The translations under genes and the position numbers were made by a program. DNA of 64,000 nt from Lobosporangium transversale (Eukaryota; Mortierellomycota; Mortierellomycetes; Mortierellales; Mortierellaceae). Below, piece after piece: positions 40,085-52,631 of the stretch (position 1 is its first letter; each line of letters begins with the position of its first letter). Below the pieces are notes generated by a model. That model was not told the DNA's origin. It searched no databases and worked only from the letters and a program-made list of their open reading frames with translations. The DNA is taken from contig NW_019028980.1 in the NCBI RefSeq assembly GCF_002105155.1, positions 124,001 through 188,000 on the forward strand, in the 5' to 3' direction.

Positions 40085-41888
40085 AATTGGGGAGAAACTA
40101 TAGCCAGCAATTGAAGGCGTGATCGGGTCTTGGTTCACAATAAATTAAAGAATAAAGGAATAAAGGGACCGCGAATGTAACCTGCATTGGATTGACATGT
40201 ACCTGACAACAAATGCTGGGCGGATTAGATCGGAGTTGAGGTCTAAAGGTAGGATATGGCGAGAATAAAGCTTTTCTTGTAAATTACCAATACTTAGATA
40301 CATGTATTCAGTTTGTCAACAAGGGAATGACATGCAAAGGCAATAAGGCAACAAAGAAAAGTTGAAAGGAAAAAAAAAAAGAGATAGAGGGAGAGAAAGA
40401 TAGAGAAAGAGAGCGAGCCGGAAATTGATGAGTGCACCAAGTGTGCAAAGTAATAGTGTGAAAGAGAAGCATCGACAAATCTCTCTTTCTCGCTCACCAA
40501 GTTGGGCACAATGGAGGCCCACAAAAGATGAGTGGAGAAATATAGACTACGCGCAAGTTGCTGTCTTGCTCAGTCGGCTCTTCTGTTGTTTGTTTGCATC
40601 TTTCCGTTTTTGTCTTTTATTCCCCATCCCCTTTTTTCTTTTTGATAGTTGAATGAATAGACAGATGGTTGCACAGCATCATGAGCAATAGTTTTGTTGA
40701 TTGTATTCGTTTCTATGTTTCTATGTCTCTCATCTATTCGCTTTGCTCTTCCATCATTTATATGACCTGCACGTACTGAATGTGATCAAGGGTTATATAA
40801 ACAGAAAATAATGGAAGCCCATACCGCGTATCGTGCATCGCATATCGCGTACCGAACAAAATGGCAAGAACAGAACGGCATGTCTTCGCTACACATTCCT
40901 TTCACATTCCGTTTACATTGATTGCTTCCCAAGCAGAAACTCAATAGAACTGATAACAACAAAAAAGTAGGGGTGTAACCTTGGAAGAAATAGCCTCCCA
41001 TAATTGAAAAGGGTGTTCGAAAGGAGAAAGATTGGGAAAAAAAAAAAAAAAAGGAGAAACAAAGGAAGGGGGCTACACCGAAGAGTAGTACGAATCGATT
41101 CGCTTTCCTTTCTTCCTTGACACACACCACTTTTTCTCTTAAAATAAGGCACAAGTAAGATGTGGGACGGAACTGTCAATGACCAAGGATAATTACAAAG
41201 AAAGAGAGGCGTTTTGCCTAGCTGTGACGGGAGAATCAATACCGCTACAAGAGGGCATCACGATACTTTTTCTTTTTTCGATGCATGTGTTAATGGTGAA
41301 AATAATCACACAGCATCTGGCTCCAGCCCAGCACTAACAATGCGCCACAAAAGAGCGTCAAGGGAAGAAGACAGGGTCACAATGATTCTTAGACCCAAGT
41401 CCTTCATCATATCCTTTAGCGTACATGACGAGTGGCTTACCTACTGCACTGTTGACGCACTAAAGCAAGAGCCTAAAGTTAATGTATGCAAACAGAGGCT
41501 TCTAGCGCACAGAAGAAAAGAAGCAAAATGAACGAAATAAAAGAATAAAAAGCAACAAGGGGTTCAGTTAGAACCGTTGTGATTAACAATATATAAGATC
41601 CCTCTAATAACTGGCTAACGACACGGTCTGCAGGTGAATTCAAGAGGAAATGTTGGAACAAACAACTGTATTGCTGCAATATATTAAAAAAAAAAAAAAA
41701 GAAAGAAAAAAAAAAGAGCAGCACTCATCCGAGCGGACGCCTACACTCAAAAAAGACACGCGTATGATGAGCCTGTGCAAGTACCGAAAATGGCTGTATC
41801 ATTGACGAATGTATTCAGTATTACAAAGAGGATATTTTTGCGAATAAAGACAATGCCTTTGAATTGAAGCAACGACAGTTATGAAAGC

Positions 41889-41917
41889 GGTATCAGCATC
41901 AGCATCAGCATCAGCAT
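41889..41917. repeat. (CAGCAT)n tandem repeat
   Basis: Four to five GCATCA units in intergenic DNA with no surrounding reading frame. Confidence 0.75.
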
Positions 41918-41950
41918 TGCGCAATTATTGACTTTTGCGTTTTGGTACCA

Positions 41951-41984
<34 letters not shown>

Positions 41985-42363
41985 TCGAGTTGGAGCTCAG
42001 CTTTTGAACGACACATGTTCCTGAGATGTTGAAGAAACATGAAGGGATGTGATGAAAGATCTCTTTAACTCCACCTCTTCTTTTTTTTTTTTTTTTTTTT
42101 TTTTTCTTTCTTTTTATTTTATTCTTATTTTTTAGAAAATAAAAAAAGATAAATAAAAAGAGTATACAACAAGACAAAAAGGGCAAAAGAAACTAGGATG
42201 GCTTTTGATCTGAATGTCTGACTTTACCTTGTCCGGCTCAAGTCAATAGGATAGTTATATGTGCGTTAAAAGAGTAGATGCAGTGGATGAGGGTATAATC
42301 AACTAAATGGATTAAGATGGGTATGAAACAGCGAGTCAGAGAGAAGGAATATCCGGGTAAGCT

Positions 42364-42408
42364 GAGTGAGTAGAGTGAGTAGAGTGAGTAGAGTGAGTAG
42401 AGTGAGTT
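42364..42408. repeat. Five copies of the 9 bp unit GAGTGAGTA
   Basis: A perfect 9 bp tandem repeat in intergenic DNA, the last copy ending GAGTGAGTT. Confidence 0.9.
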
Positions 42409-43463
42409 GAGCGATGCAAGTAATGTGAGTGAATGAATGAATAATAAATCCCTATTGTGTAATATGAAAATGGTTGAATGAATGAACAGAATGTTGACAA
42501 AGTGAGATCTGAATGAAAGCTGGCAGATCCAGAAGAAGTAGAGATAAAAGATTGGAAGCAAAAAAAAGCAAAGCAGAAGTCAATAGAGCAGAAGCAAAAG
42601 CCAACGGAACAGAAGCAGAAGCGGAGGCAGAGAGAGAGAGAAAGAGAGAGAGAAGGGAGAAGAGGAAGTGGAGGTAATGAGGTTTGACCATGAAAAGCAA
42701 GGCTAGCCTAGCCCCAGTCCCAAGTCCCAATGGCAAGCTGCAGTAGTCTATGTGCCATTGAAAGCAAAAAAACGTTGTGTTCTCCTTTGTGCAACAAACA
42801 TATGACACTCTTGCTCTTCTCTTTCCTCTCCTTTCTTTCTCGAGTCAATGCATTCTGTGCTTTTAGATCATTTTTCATTTCAGAACGGATGAACTCATAT
42901 TAACATTTATGCTCACAAGGATCCCATCCTGGGTATGGTACATGCGCATGCACCCTAACTGTCAAATACACTCAATGAACGACCATATCCTCAATGCTTA
43001 GTTTGCTTCCCTTAGCAGAAACAATCATTCTTCTCGTGCTCGTGTTTACATAAAGACACGAGATTGTTTATGAAAGATGAATAACAAATAACACCTCCAG
43101 ATACTTGTCTCCGTCATTGTCCAAATGAATTCGTGTTCTGTTGCCTATCTACTCTATCTACTCCATTCTTCTCAATTATATATTGTGCAGTAGTGTTATA
43201 ATTAACTAAAACGCCGTTCTTTTTTTTTTTTTTATACAGGGAATACATATTGCACTTGTGATTGCTGCAAAACAAAATAAAATCGGGCCTTCCTCAAATG
43301 GGGATGAATGCTGCATACTGTTGACACTACATTGATATTGACATTGATATTGTTATTGACATTACATTGATTTTGACAATGATGTTGATATTGTTGATAT
43401 TGATGTGGATATTGATGTAACGGATTGAATTGAATGACATTAAAAACTCAAATATTCATTTGT

Positions 43464-44144
43464 TTAAACAACAGTCACTGGCGCCGAGAGTACATGTGGA
43501 TTGTACTCCTGTTTTCCAACGTAGACGAGATCGTAGGAGGGTGCCGTATCCATCTCTGTTCGATGCAGAAATGAATATTTAATGTTTTTAGTTCATGAAT
43601 TATGATATATTATATATATAAAAATATTCCTTGTGTCTGTTGTCCAGGACTTTGACACCTAAAAAAAAAATAAAGAAAGTTCATGTATGCTCCAGAAGGT
43701 ATCCTTTCCCCCATCGTCTCCTTGAGACATTGACAAGAATAGAAGGGCTTCCTCCTCCTTTCTGATTTTTTTTTTCCGCTTCATGACACCAATAGCACTT
43801 CTCTCCCTTTGTCTCTCCACAAGAAGCAGCTACTTGAGCTTGAGCCGCATTTGGTAGCTAAGCTCTTCTATCAAAACTAAAGTTCATTTCTATTGAATAG
43901 AATAAATAGTACTGAATAATATTACTTACAGTTATACGGAGATCACTGCTCCCGAGTCAGCCTCCTCTGCAGATTGGACAACGTCATCCCTCATGTCAAG
44001 CACTCGAGGACACACCCTCTTAACTTCCAGCTCCATTGAGAAGATTTTATCTTGTAAGTCTCCTTTATCTTTTGGCAGATTTAACATCCATCAAGGGTGG
44101 ACAGATAATCTACGTGTAATACTCTTACCTTTTCCTTGCTTCTG

Positions 44145-44177
<33 letters not shown>

Positions 44178-44368
44178 AAAAAGGGACATCTGTAAACAAC
44201 AGAAGCAAAGCTCGTTTTCATGCAAAACTAAGGGGTGAGGAATGCATGTATTTTTTACGGCTTTTTCTTGCCAAATCATCGATTCAAGGACCAGGGCCTC
44301 ATTGCTTGACCCGGAAAAGTGAGAAATACTGCTGCATTTAGTTGGCTTCAGCAAGCTCTTTTGAATAT
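43464..44368 (-). CDS. Weak candidate: small spliced coiled-coil-like protein
   Basis: Four minus-strand segments join in phase at GT-AG borders: 44368-44259, a 13 nt micro-exon 44141-44129, 44068-43938 and 43553-43464 (ends in TAA). The join gives '..SNEALVLESMIWQEKA', 'KQGK', 'DKGDLQDKIFSMELEVKR..' and '..SYDLVYVGKQEYNPHVLSAPVTVV'. The middle is charged with heptad-like spacing, unlike the flanking DNA. The micro-exon is framed by a T-run plus CAG acceptor and a GTAAGAG donor. Against it: no family is recognised, no 5' end is found, one donor (GTATAA) is weak and the last intron is long (384 nt). It may be a chance mosaic or a decayed gene. Confidence 0.3.
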
Positions 44369-45255
44369 CTGTTGTGTTTTACGTGTATTTGGACAGGCTC
44401 CATCAGGTACGAAATCAAATTGGTTCTAAAGTTTCTTTGTGGAAAGAAATATACCTAACTTTGTGCACAACCATGCTTTGCCACGGACAATGGATACTTT
44501 TTTTATTTTTTATTTTTTGTTTTTTGTTTTTTTCGATCTGGTCTGTTCTAACACTTCTTTCTGTTGTTTTTCTTCCTAACCTGACGCAATACAGTTGGGA
44601 GTGTAGAATGACGGACTCTATCGAAAAGAAAGGCGATCAAGGCAAAATTGGATTGGTCTATTCCACAAGCCAAAACCAACGTCTACAGTTTATGTACTGC
44701 TTACAATGTCCAAGAAAGAGTTCTGTAACACATTTGAAAATTGAACACATGAATGTGGCTAAAAAAAAGCCCTCCCATTTTGAAAAACCACACCAGAGGA
44801 CTGGGAACATCCTCATCATGCGTTCCAAAGAATGCAATGCACTCTCGCCTCTCTCTTTTTGAAATCCCTGCTTCTTTTTCTACTCCTTTTCCATCCTGTC
44901 CTGTCCTCCTTACTGGAACATGGCCCAGTGCTGACCTCCAATGGTGAAATCTCCCGTGGCAAAGAGGATACAATGATAATTCAAAATCGATAAACAAAGG
45001 TATTTTAATATCTATTTAATATCGCTTGAACCTTACAGACAGAAAAATCAAATAAAAAATTTGTGGGGTGAACCCTGTCAACAGCTGAATGTGGGGGTTG
45101 CATAAATAAACATACACTAATCCACCCTAGTGTATCGGCGGTATATATTTTGTAATAAAAAATAAAAAAAAGAAACACTAGAATCATGACGGACCCTTCG
45201 TCACCTCCACAAGTCATTATATATAATTGTTCTGACGTCCTTTGACAGCCTTCTT

Positions 45256-45301
45256 GAAAAGAAAAGAAAAGAAAAGAAAAGAAAAGAAAAGAAAAGAAAA
45301 A
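45256..45301. repeat. (AAAAG)n microsatellite
   Basis: About nine perfect AAAAG units in intergenic DNA. Confidence 0.95.
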
Positions 45302-46725
45302 TCACCTCCACTTCACTTCATAACATTTCATTTGTCCTTCATGTCCACCTAAAGCTATTCATCTTTTAAATGTCTATCAATCTCAACCAAATATGGCCGC
45401 AAAACAAAGAAAGACTGTAGGACAAGCAGGGAAAAGAAAACAATCCAAACAAATACTAAAAGCCAAAAGGGCCATTTCAGACAATCAAACAAATAAACTT
45501 CAGATGTCAATATAATATTTAATATGCAGCATGAGCAGTGATGCCTCTCAATAACAGCAACATTTAATCCACCAGTTACTCTGACGAGCAACAACAGTCT
45601 AATAAAACTTGAAGCTTAATACCCTTCTTCACTCCTCTCTCGTGGCGTATGTTATAAAGCTCTTTTTGTTCGCCAAAACAAAAATAAATATGTCTGTATA
45701 TTCGAATGACCTTTGTGCCTTTACGCCTGTTGCCATTGTTGTTTTTGTTGTTATTTTTATTATTACTATGCACATCACTATTGACTTTCCTTTTTTACAA
45801 AAAAAAAACTTTACTCTAGTTACTCTCCCACATTTGTTTGTTTTTCATTATTTTTTTTTTGGATCAAAACGAACCTTCTTTTTTTTTTTTTTTTTTTTTT
45901 TTACATGCATCTGAAAAGAACAAATAAAAGTTGGCGTTTTGAGCCGATCAATGGATGAAATTGAGTATCCGTGGATTTTTTTTTTTTTTTGTTTTTTTGT
46001 TTTTTCCAAGTCTGAGCACTGAACAGATGTCATTTATTTACGACGCTTCAAAGAAGCCTAAAAGAGTTCGGAATGTTTTTTTTTTACATGGGAATTGAAC
46101 GTGATTTTCATCCTTTTCTTCCTATCCACTCTACTTTATCATAAAAATGAGCTGGCGATCTCTCCTTGCGCTATGGCCTAGTCAGTATTAATGGCCTCCT
46201 CCCAATGTTATTTCGCACTAGGCGCTGTCAGACTGTATTAATGATCTTTTTTTGGGTCAGAGGGTGTCCTCACGTCCACTATGAGCTAAAAGATAGGTGA
46301 GGCCAAGGAGTATAGGTAGGTAATATATACTACAGCGATATACATAAGAATACTTTTGATGCGAAGAAAGGATGCTCCATGCGGAGGACCTTAGTATTAT
46401 TCAAAGAAAAAAGAGCCTATGAAGCCACTCGAGAACTCCAAAGTTCTGCTCGTTTAAATAGTTTAATATGGATGTAAAGAAACAAACCTTGGAGAACATT
46501 GCTTATTCACGTAACCACAAAACAAATCGGAGGACATTTCCTTCTTGCATGTACGACAGAATTGTTCAAAAAAAAAAAAAAAAAAAAAAAAAATGTGGGG
46601 TTGACTATCCCTACATTCCGTGACGTTTATAAAAAAAGAAGAAAAGAAATCAGGGGTATGTTGATGACTAACAAAAAGAAGGAAAAGGCAATTGATTGTG
46701 AGAATGTGAGAAAGAAGCTTCGTCT

Positions 46726-46766
<41 letters not shown>

Positions 46767-47291
46767 AAGCTCCTTTCACATCCCATTTATCACTTGAAAA
46801 TAAAGGTAGCGTGTAAGTGCAATAGAAGAGCTTGCAGTAGCCCTTTCTAATGCGACATTCAGATATTACTCTCTGTGCGTGGAGAAGTGGCTGGATCTTT
46901 TACCCCTGAAAACAGAAGGACATGTGCCTATCATTGTATCTGGGCAATGGCACAAATATCACTTAGGCTCCGTTTCTTTTTTTTTTTTTTTTTTTTTTTT
47001 TTTTCCTTCTTTCTCTCATTTTCATTGTTTTCAATTTTTCTTTTGGCGCATTGTTGAACTTGTATATCATTCCCTTTGGTGTATACCTCTCGCTTTTACT
47101 GCTTTTGTTACTATATCTTCTTTTTTTTTGTCGTATAGGCTCGGTGGCATTACAAACGGACAGGGCATTAAATAGCACCGGTCAACTTTCTTCATTCACT
47201 TTTCCAATTGGCATCCAAAGGCTACATCTTTTTGTATCCTTCTTGGCCTTTTTTCTTTTTCTTTTTCATTTCAGAGTTCGACAAGTGTACA

Positions 47292-48987
47292 ATGCTCCCC
47301 AATCCCTCTATTTCCACGCTGACACCTTCTACAGTCGTCACCAGCGATGGATTTGGTTCTATCTTCTCCTCCTCGTCTTCCAGCTCCGGTTTGCCTTCTC
47401 CTGACTCTGAAGCAGCAAGGGCATCCATGCTTCCAACCCCTTCAAGGGCACTGCAGCATATCTCTAGCTTGGCTCGTCACATTGCCACCCAAGGTTTGAT
47501 TCAAGGGATCGGAAGTGATATCACGATCCATGTCTTTGATAAGACCTATCATCTTCATCGGCTCATCTTGACCCAATCTTCCTATTTTGAGGCCATGTTC
47601 CAGCGAGGACCATGGAAAGAACGGGAATCTCAGGTCGTTGAGATCAAATTTGATGACACAAACATCTCCCAGGAGGGGTTTGAGATTGCGATCGGGAGCC
47701 TGTATGGTGTCTGGACAGAAGAAGAAGACAGTATTAACAACAGCAGCAACAGCGATGACAGAACGTTAGGACCTGCAACATCAACATCACCAGTTACTGC
47801 TACTAATACCGCTACCATTAAAACAACGAGCGACGGTAACTCTAACGATAACAACATCCGATCCAACAAGGATTACATCGGTGCGGGGGGAAGAGGAGGA
47901 GAAGTGACAAAGAATAATTACATCATGCGCTCAACTATGTCTCTATCGTCCAAGAATGCCTTGTCTGTGCTTGCCTCGGGAGCTTATTTAGGCATCGATG
48001 AACTATGTGAACGGTGCTGTGCTTTCATCATTCGCACACTCTCAACCCTCAATGTCACCAGAATGGTCGAGTTTACTCATCAAACTAATTATTACCCTTG
48101 GTCCGCTCGAATTGCTGATGCTTGCCACACCTTCCTCTGTCGCAATGGATATGACGATCCCAAGATCAAGTGTCTTCAGGTCTTTGAAGCTTTACCCGCT
48201 TCATGGCTTGTAAATGTAATCGGATCGGACGCATTCTGGGTCCCGGGAGAATGGGAGCGGTACAAACTTTGTCGGGAAATTGTACATAGTCGTAGGAGGA
48301 AGGCAATGGCAAGAAAAAAGAAGAGACAAGATCTTCCATCTTCGTCTCGGCAAACTATTACCACATCGACTCACGATCTACAGCAACACCCATCATCGCA
48401 AAATACAGTATTCGAGATGGAAGAAGACGAAGATGAAATAGTATATGATACTCTGTTCTCAACAAGCATCATCTATATGCACATGTCGTTTGAGCAGCTG
48501 CAAATCATCCTACGTGATATTGATCCCCTCACAGGCGAGCGATTTACGCGATCTGAGGTGATTCACGAAGCCCTATGGCATCAGACAGAGTTGCGGGCAA
48601 TGATCGACCGCAGCGTCAAAGATGATGGACCCTTGGATGTTTTTGATTTCGAAGACCATAATCAACAACAAAACCAAGAATCAGATGTGAGAGAGAAACG
48701 GGATTGGTCTATTCCAGACCAGGATAGGACACTCATCGGTGATATCTCCTCCCCTTCTCAGCGACTCGAGCTTGCAGATGCTTCCTTGTCATCGAGCAAT
48801 GTGCCGAATAAGATCACTCCTAACAAACGATGCTCCTTGTATGCACCCTTCCGGATCAGTGTCGAGTTTGGGGACATTGATCAGCTACAAGACAACGTTC
48901 GCTCCCCGTCTGACATGTTTTTCTACGCTGGGTATGTAGTGGGAAGATGAGCTTGGGGAATTGAAAGGCTTAATCCTTCATTGAAAT

Positions 48988-49021
<34 letters not shown>

Positions 49022-50275
49022 CATGCGTATTTAATAGATCCTACTGGGACGTGTACATCCAAAAGTTACCATCGCCCAAGGGTGTTCAGTTGGGCGTATA
49101 TCTTCATCGTCGCAAATTTCCCGATAATACTCTTGTCACTAAACCTCCGCGACAACCCACGCATGCTTTTACTTTTCCATCAGCTCCTTCTTCCTCAGTA
49201 ACGCAATCAACAGGAGCTTCATTGGAGCCCAGGGCTAATAACACTCCGCATAGTAATAATCCATCATTGTCCTTTGCATTGTGGTCAACTTGGGGTTTTC
49301 GAGCAGCAAATCAGATACATCAACAGGAGCATACAGTCCGTACAGTCTCCTCTTTATCTTCCTCCCCCCCTTCGCCAAAATCATCGTCTACGCATTCGCC
49401 ATTCTTTGTAAGATCTGACAGTGAAGAGGAGAATGAGGACGAAGACGATCTTCCCAACAAAGAACATCATGCGCTTCTGACAATCGATGAAAGCAGCATA
49501 GTATCGATGAAACGATCCTTCAGTTACTATGTTGATAAACGAGAGAAAGTTAGGACTTGGTTCAAGATCTTTGCAGCCTCTCTCGGTCCAAACCATACAA
49601 TAACTCAATTTCAAAGTAGTCCCGACGATTTTTTCACCATGCAGAGTTGGGTAAAGTTTATTTGTAGGGGATCGTTGTTTTGCAGTTTTGCACAAAAAAA
49701 AAAAAAAAAAAAGATAGCCATACTTACACTTTTTGTTTATGGCCATAAAAAGGGGTGGCGCTCTTCAAGCCTGTGTTCACCTAATTACATGCCCGTCACA
49801 TCCAAAGATTATGACGAAGCCAAATTTACAAGTGTATGCTGTGGATTTGATTCATGGCGACAGAATAGTAGTGATAGTAGTGACGATACAAGAGAAGGTT
49901 CGTCGAATTGCTCCTCGTTGGGTAATAATAAGGGAAGGGAGACGGAAAAAGACATGGGTAAGGATTTGAATTCCACTTCGGAAAGTTTTCTCGTAGATAT
50001 GCCTCAACAGCAACAGCAACAGCAACAGCACCGTCAGAAGAAAAAAGGAGAGCAAAAGTCAAAAGGCATTCGCCAAAATACGAAGGCAACCACAACTGCT
50101 ACGAGAGGTTTTGAATGGGATGTCAAAGACGGACATGATGATATGAGTGGTACTAGTCCTTATAAAAAGGATCCACTACCAGAATGTAATTGTGAAGCTC
50201 AAAGGATCTACGGGCGTCATCACCACCATCTTCAACCCCAAACACTCAAGTTTAGCATTGTAATGGGTCATATTT

Positions 50276-50277
<2 letters not shown>
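47292..50277 (+). CDS. BTB/POZ-domain protein (germ cell-less-like)
   Basis: Exons 47292-48931, 49038-49650 and 49753-50277 give 925 aa. The BTB fold starts near residue 72: 'GSDITIHVFDKTYHLHRLILTQSSYFEAMFQ', then 'FEIAIGSLYG'. It is interrupted by a Ser/Thr/Asn-rich insertion and resumes with 'LSVLASGAYLGIDELCERC'. A BACK-like helical part follows ('FEALPASWLVNVIGSDAFWVPGEWERYKLCREIV'). The C-terminal part spans the introns: 'FRISVEFGDIDQLQD', 'YWDVYIQKLPSPKGVQLGVYLHRR' and 'GWRSSSLCSPNYM', a beta-rich region found with BTB in germ cell-less-type proteins. The family usually adapts substrates to CUL3 ligases or acts at the nuclear envelope. The ATG at 47292 was chosen because the upstream frame is T-rich and lacks ATG. 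A poly-Gln tract lies near 50005-50030. Confidence 0.8.
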
Positions 50278-50309
<32 letters not shown>

Positions 50310-50651
50310 CATGCATTCCTTTTGATAAAAAAAAAAATGATAAACGAATAAATAAATAAATAAATATCTGAAAATCTCTTTCCTTTGACATATTGTAGTT
50401 GTTTTTTTTTTTTTTTTTTTTTTTTTTCTTCAATACTCAACGCATAATCTTCAAAAAGGTACTCTTCTGTTACCAAAACCTCCCTTCATTAAATAAAGTT
50501 GTCTTCTGTGGAAGCATTTCTGCTTCGTTTGTTTATTGCTTTGCATCGATTTTTCCACACTATAATCAATTCCACACACCACAGCATCTTAAACAAGGGC
50601 TATAATCAGGACAAATAAATAGAAAACAAGCATCATACATGTTAGAGACTG
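50278..50651. other. Convergent 3' region between the BTB and eL21 genes
   Basis: 374 bp with three T- or A-runs (50279-50306, 50403-50427) and AATAAATAAATAAATA at 50348-50364, a likely 3'-end signal. No gene is seen. Confidence 0.6.
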
Positions 50652-51205
50652 TCAAGCATTGGCTTCAAAAGCTTTTTTTTTTTTTTTTTTTTTTTTTTTC
50701 TCTCTTTTCACATCGGATGTAGTCAAAATAAACTTACTGTCGTAGGGGATGGGGTTGAGGGTGGTGGGGGTGTTGTTCTTGATGGTGACAAAGCGGGCCT
50801 CACGAGGCTGGACGGGCTGTCTCTTCAAGTTGACCTTGACACCGTCAGTCTTAGCCTTAAGCTTGGCAGCAGCGTTCTCCTTGACGCGACGCAAGAAGTC
50901 ATCACGGCACTTGGAGTGCTTAATGTGCTCAACACGGATGTTGACACGCTTCTCGAGGTAGCGGTTGCCGACCCTCTTGTTGATGATGATACCAACAGCG
51001 GACTTGGTCACGTTGTAAATGATACCAGTGCGACTAATAAACAGAGACAATAAAGGAAAGTTAACATTATATAATAAACATTGCCTTCCCAAATGTTCTA
51101 CTCTTTCTCTTTCTTCTCCACTTCCTCCTCCTAGATGAGGTTGTCCCTTCTATTCTGCAACTTTAAAGAGAGTGGCGCTCTGTAAAGAAAGAAACGAGAA
51201 AAAGC

Positions 51206-51237
<32 letters not shown>

Positions 51238-51371
51238 TAAGAAATGATGATGACAGTGTCGTAAAGTTTCGTAAGACTTGAACAAACGGAAAAGCCTGAT
51301 CAAAAGTCAATTGCTCCTTGAGAGCTTGTAAGGGTATCCTTCCTGCTTTCCAGTAGTGAAGTATGTCAAGA

Positions 51372-51402
<31 letters not shown>

Positions 51403-51812
51403 CGCACTTTAAAAACGTCCCGGTGAAGTGTTCTCGTCTCCTCCTCTTCCTCCGTCACTAACAAAATCAAGTTGAAAAAAGTGATCTCTGATTCCTGTAG
51501 TTGATTTCTGCTGATTCCTGACAACTCTTCCCGACCTTTTTTCTTTTTTTTTTTTTTTTTTTTTTTTTTGTAAAAACTAACGTTTTTGTTAAAGTAACCA
51601 CATAAAAAAAAAAAAAGAAAGCGAAAGTATTACCCATGGTAGAATTTGTGGGGCATGCCCTTGTGGATAGCACCGTTGGCCTTAATGTCAACAATATCGC
51701 CAACCTTGTAGGTCTTCAAGTAGGTGGTAAGCTTGATAGGCATACCATGCTCCCTGAAGTTACGGGCGAACATGTGACGGGTGCGGGCGCGGATACCATA
51801 TGAGTGAGGCAT
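50652..51812 (-). CDS. RPL21: 60S ribosomal protein eL21
   Basis: Minus-strand exons: 51812-51634, 51033-50738 and 50671-50652, giving 164 aa (family about 160). The protein begins [23 protein letters not shown]. It carries the SH3-like core '[26 protein letters not shown]' with '[21 protein letters not shown]', and the signature '[21 protein letters not shown]' followed by '[14 protein letters not shown]'. The final exon is only 20 nt, encodes the last six residues and follows an A/T-run acceptor. Intron 1 is 600 nt, unusually long for this window. Introns of ribosomal protein genes often host snoRNAs, but I could not define one on the coding strand here. Confidence 0.97.
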
Positions 51813-52631
51813 GTTGAATCAATTCTACAAGACATTAAAAAAAATTTGTTGATGATGGTGGAGTGAGTACAAAACAAAAAAGTTTCGCTGTTGATTGATC
51901 TCTTTCACGTCATGATTGATTAACAGGTTGATTGATTAATTGATTGATTGAATTATAGTTGCTTTTATCCTGTAATCTCGAAATGCTGTAAATAAGTCAA
52001 ATGATGATAGTTTCCTCATGCAATAATGTTGGATCAAATGTCGATGATGTATTCTTAGCAGAAAAATTGATCTAACTCCTGATGCCTGATAGTGGGTGAT
52101 GATCTTATTGAGCTTTGGTAATTAAATCGCCTCTTGATCGCCAATACATTTTGAAAAAATTAATAATAAAAAATAAAGCACCCATTTACCCCAGAAGGTC
52201 AATGAAGAAGAGAAGGAACCAACAAAATTCCGTACACGTTTCGATTTTCACATCGAATCCGTTTAAAATTTGAATCCACTCTTCCTTTTTTGGCCACAAA
52301 TGAGCAGTCACAATGACCAGGGTATATTCCATATTTGGTATCTCTTGTTTACTGAAAAGTTCCACTCAGAGTTCCCATGATGTATTATGAGAAGCTCCAC
52401 ACGTATTTTGCCTACCGTTTGTGGCATTTGTCAGGATATCATTTTCTAGGGGCAAAGTAATATAAGTGACGGCTCGGTTTGACCAGGTTTAGCCTTCAGA
52501 TTATATGCAAATAATAGTCAATTTCTTCATGGAACCACAGCTTTTGTGAGGTTACATGGATTGATATCTTTGTAAAAAAAGTAAAAAGAGATATTATAGT
52601 ACTAATATTGATACATACATACTTATATATA
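51813..52631. other. Upstream region of eL21 / 3' flank of SLU7
   Basis: 820 bp. It contains a GATT tandem stretch (GATTGATT units, 51915-51952) upstream of eL21 and no supportable gene. Confidence 0.55.

Larger units (their letters stand above)
38405..47291. other. Gene-poor 8.9 kb interval between divergent CSL and BTB genes
   Basis: No frame longer than about 160 codons shows protein-like composition, and I recognise no domain. The interval holds many A/T runs, several tandem repeats (listed) and imperfect TTGATATTGACA repeats at about 43320-43425. The only candidate gene is a weak minus-strand spliced frame at 43464-44368. The rest may be long 5' UTRs or promoters of the two flanking regulatory genes, or non-coding transcripts. 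Confidence 0.55.

Noticed and set aside
44374-44997. Frames on both strands with some protein-like pieces, including a minus-strand 'FFGTHDEDVPSP' resembling the end of a PWWP domain
   Set aside because: The matching N-terminal half of a PWWP is absent and splice joins do not stay in frame; too weak to call.
51240-51302. ATGATGA...CTGA pair resembling C/D snoRNA boxes in the eL21 intron
   Set aside because: It lies on the strand opposite to the host gene and has no terminal stem; chance match likely.
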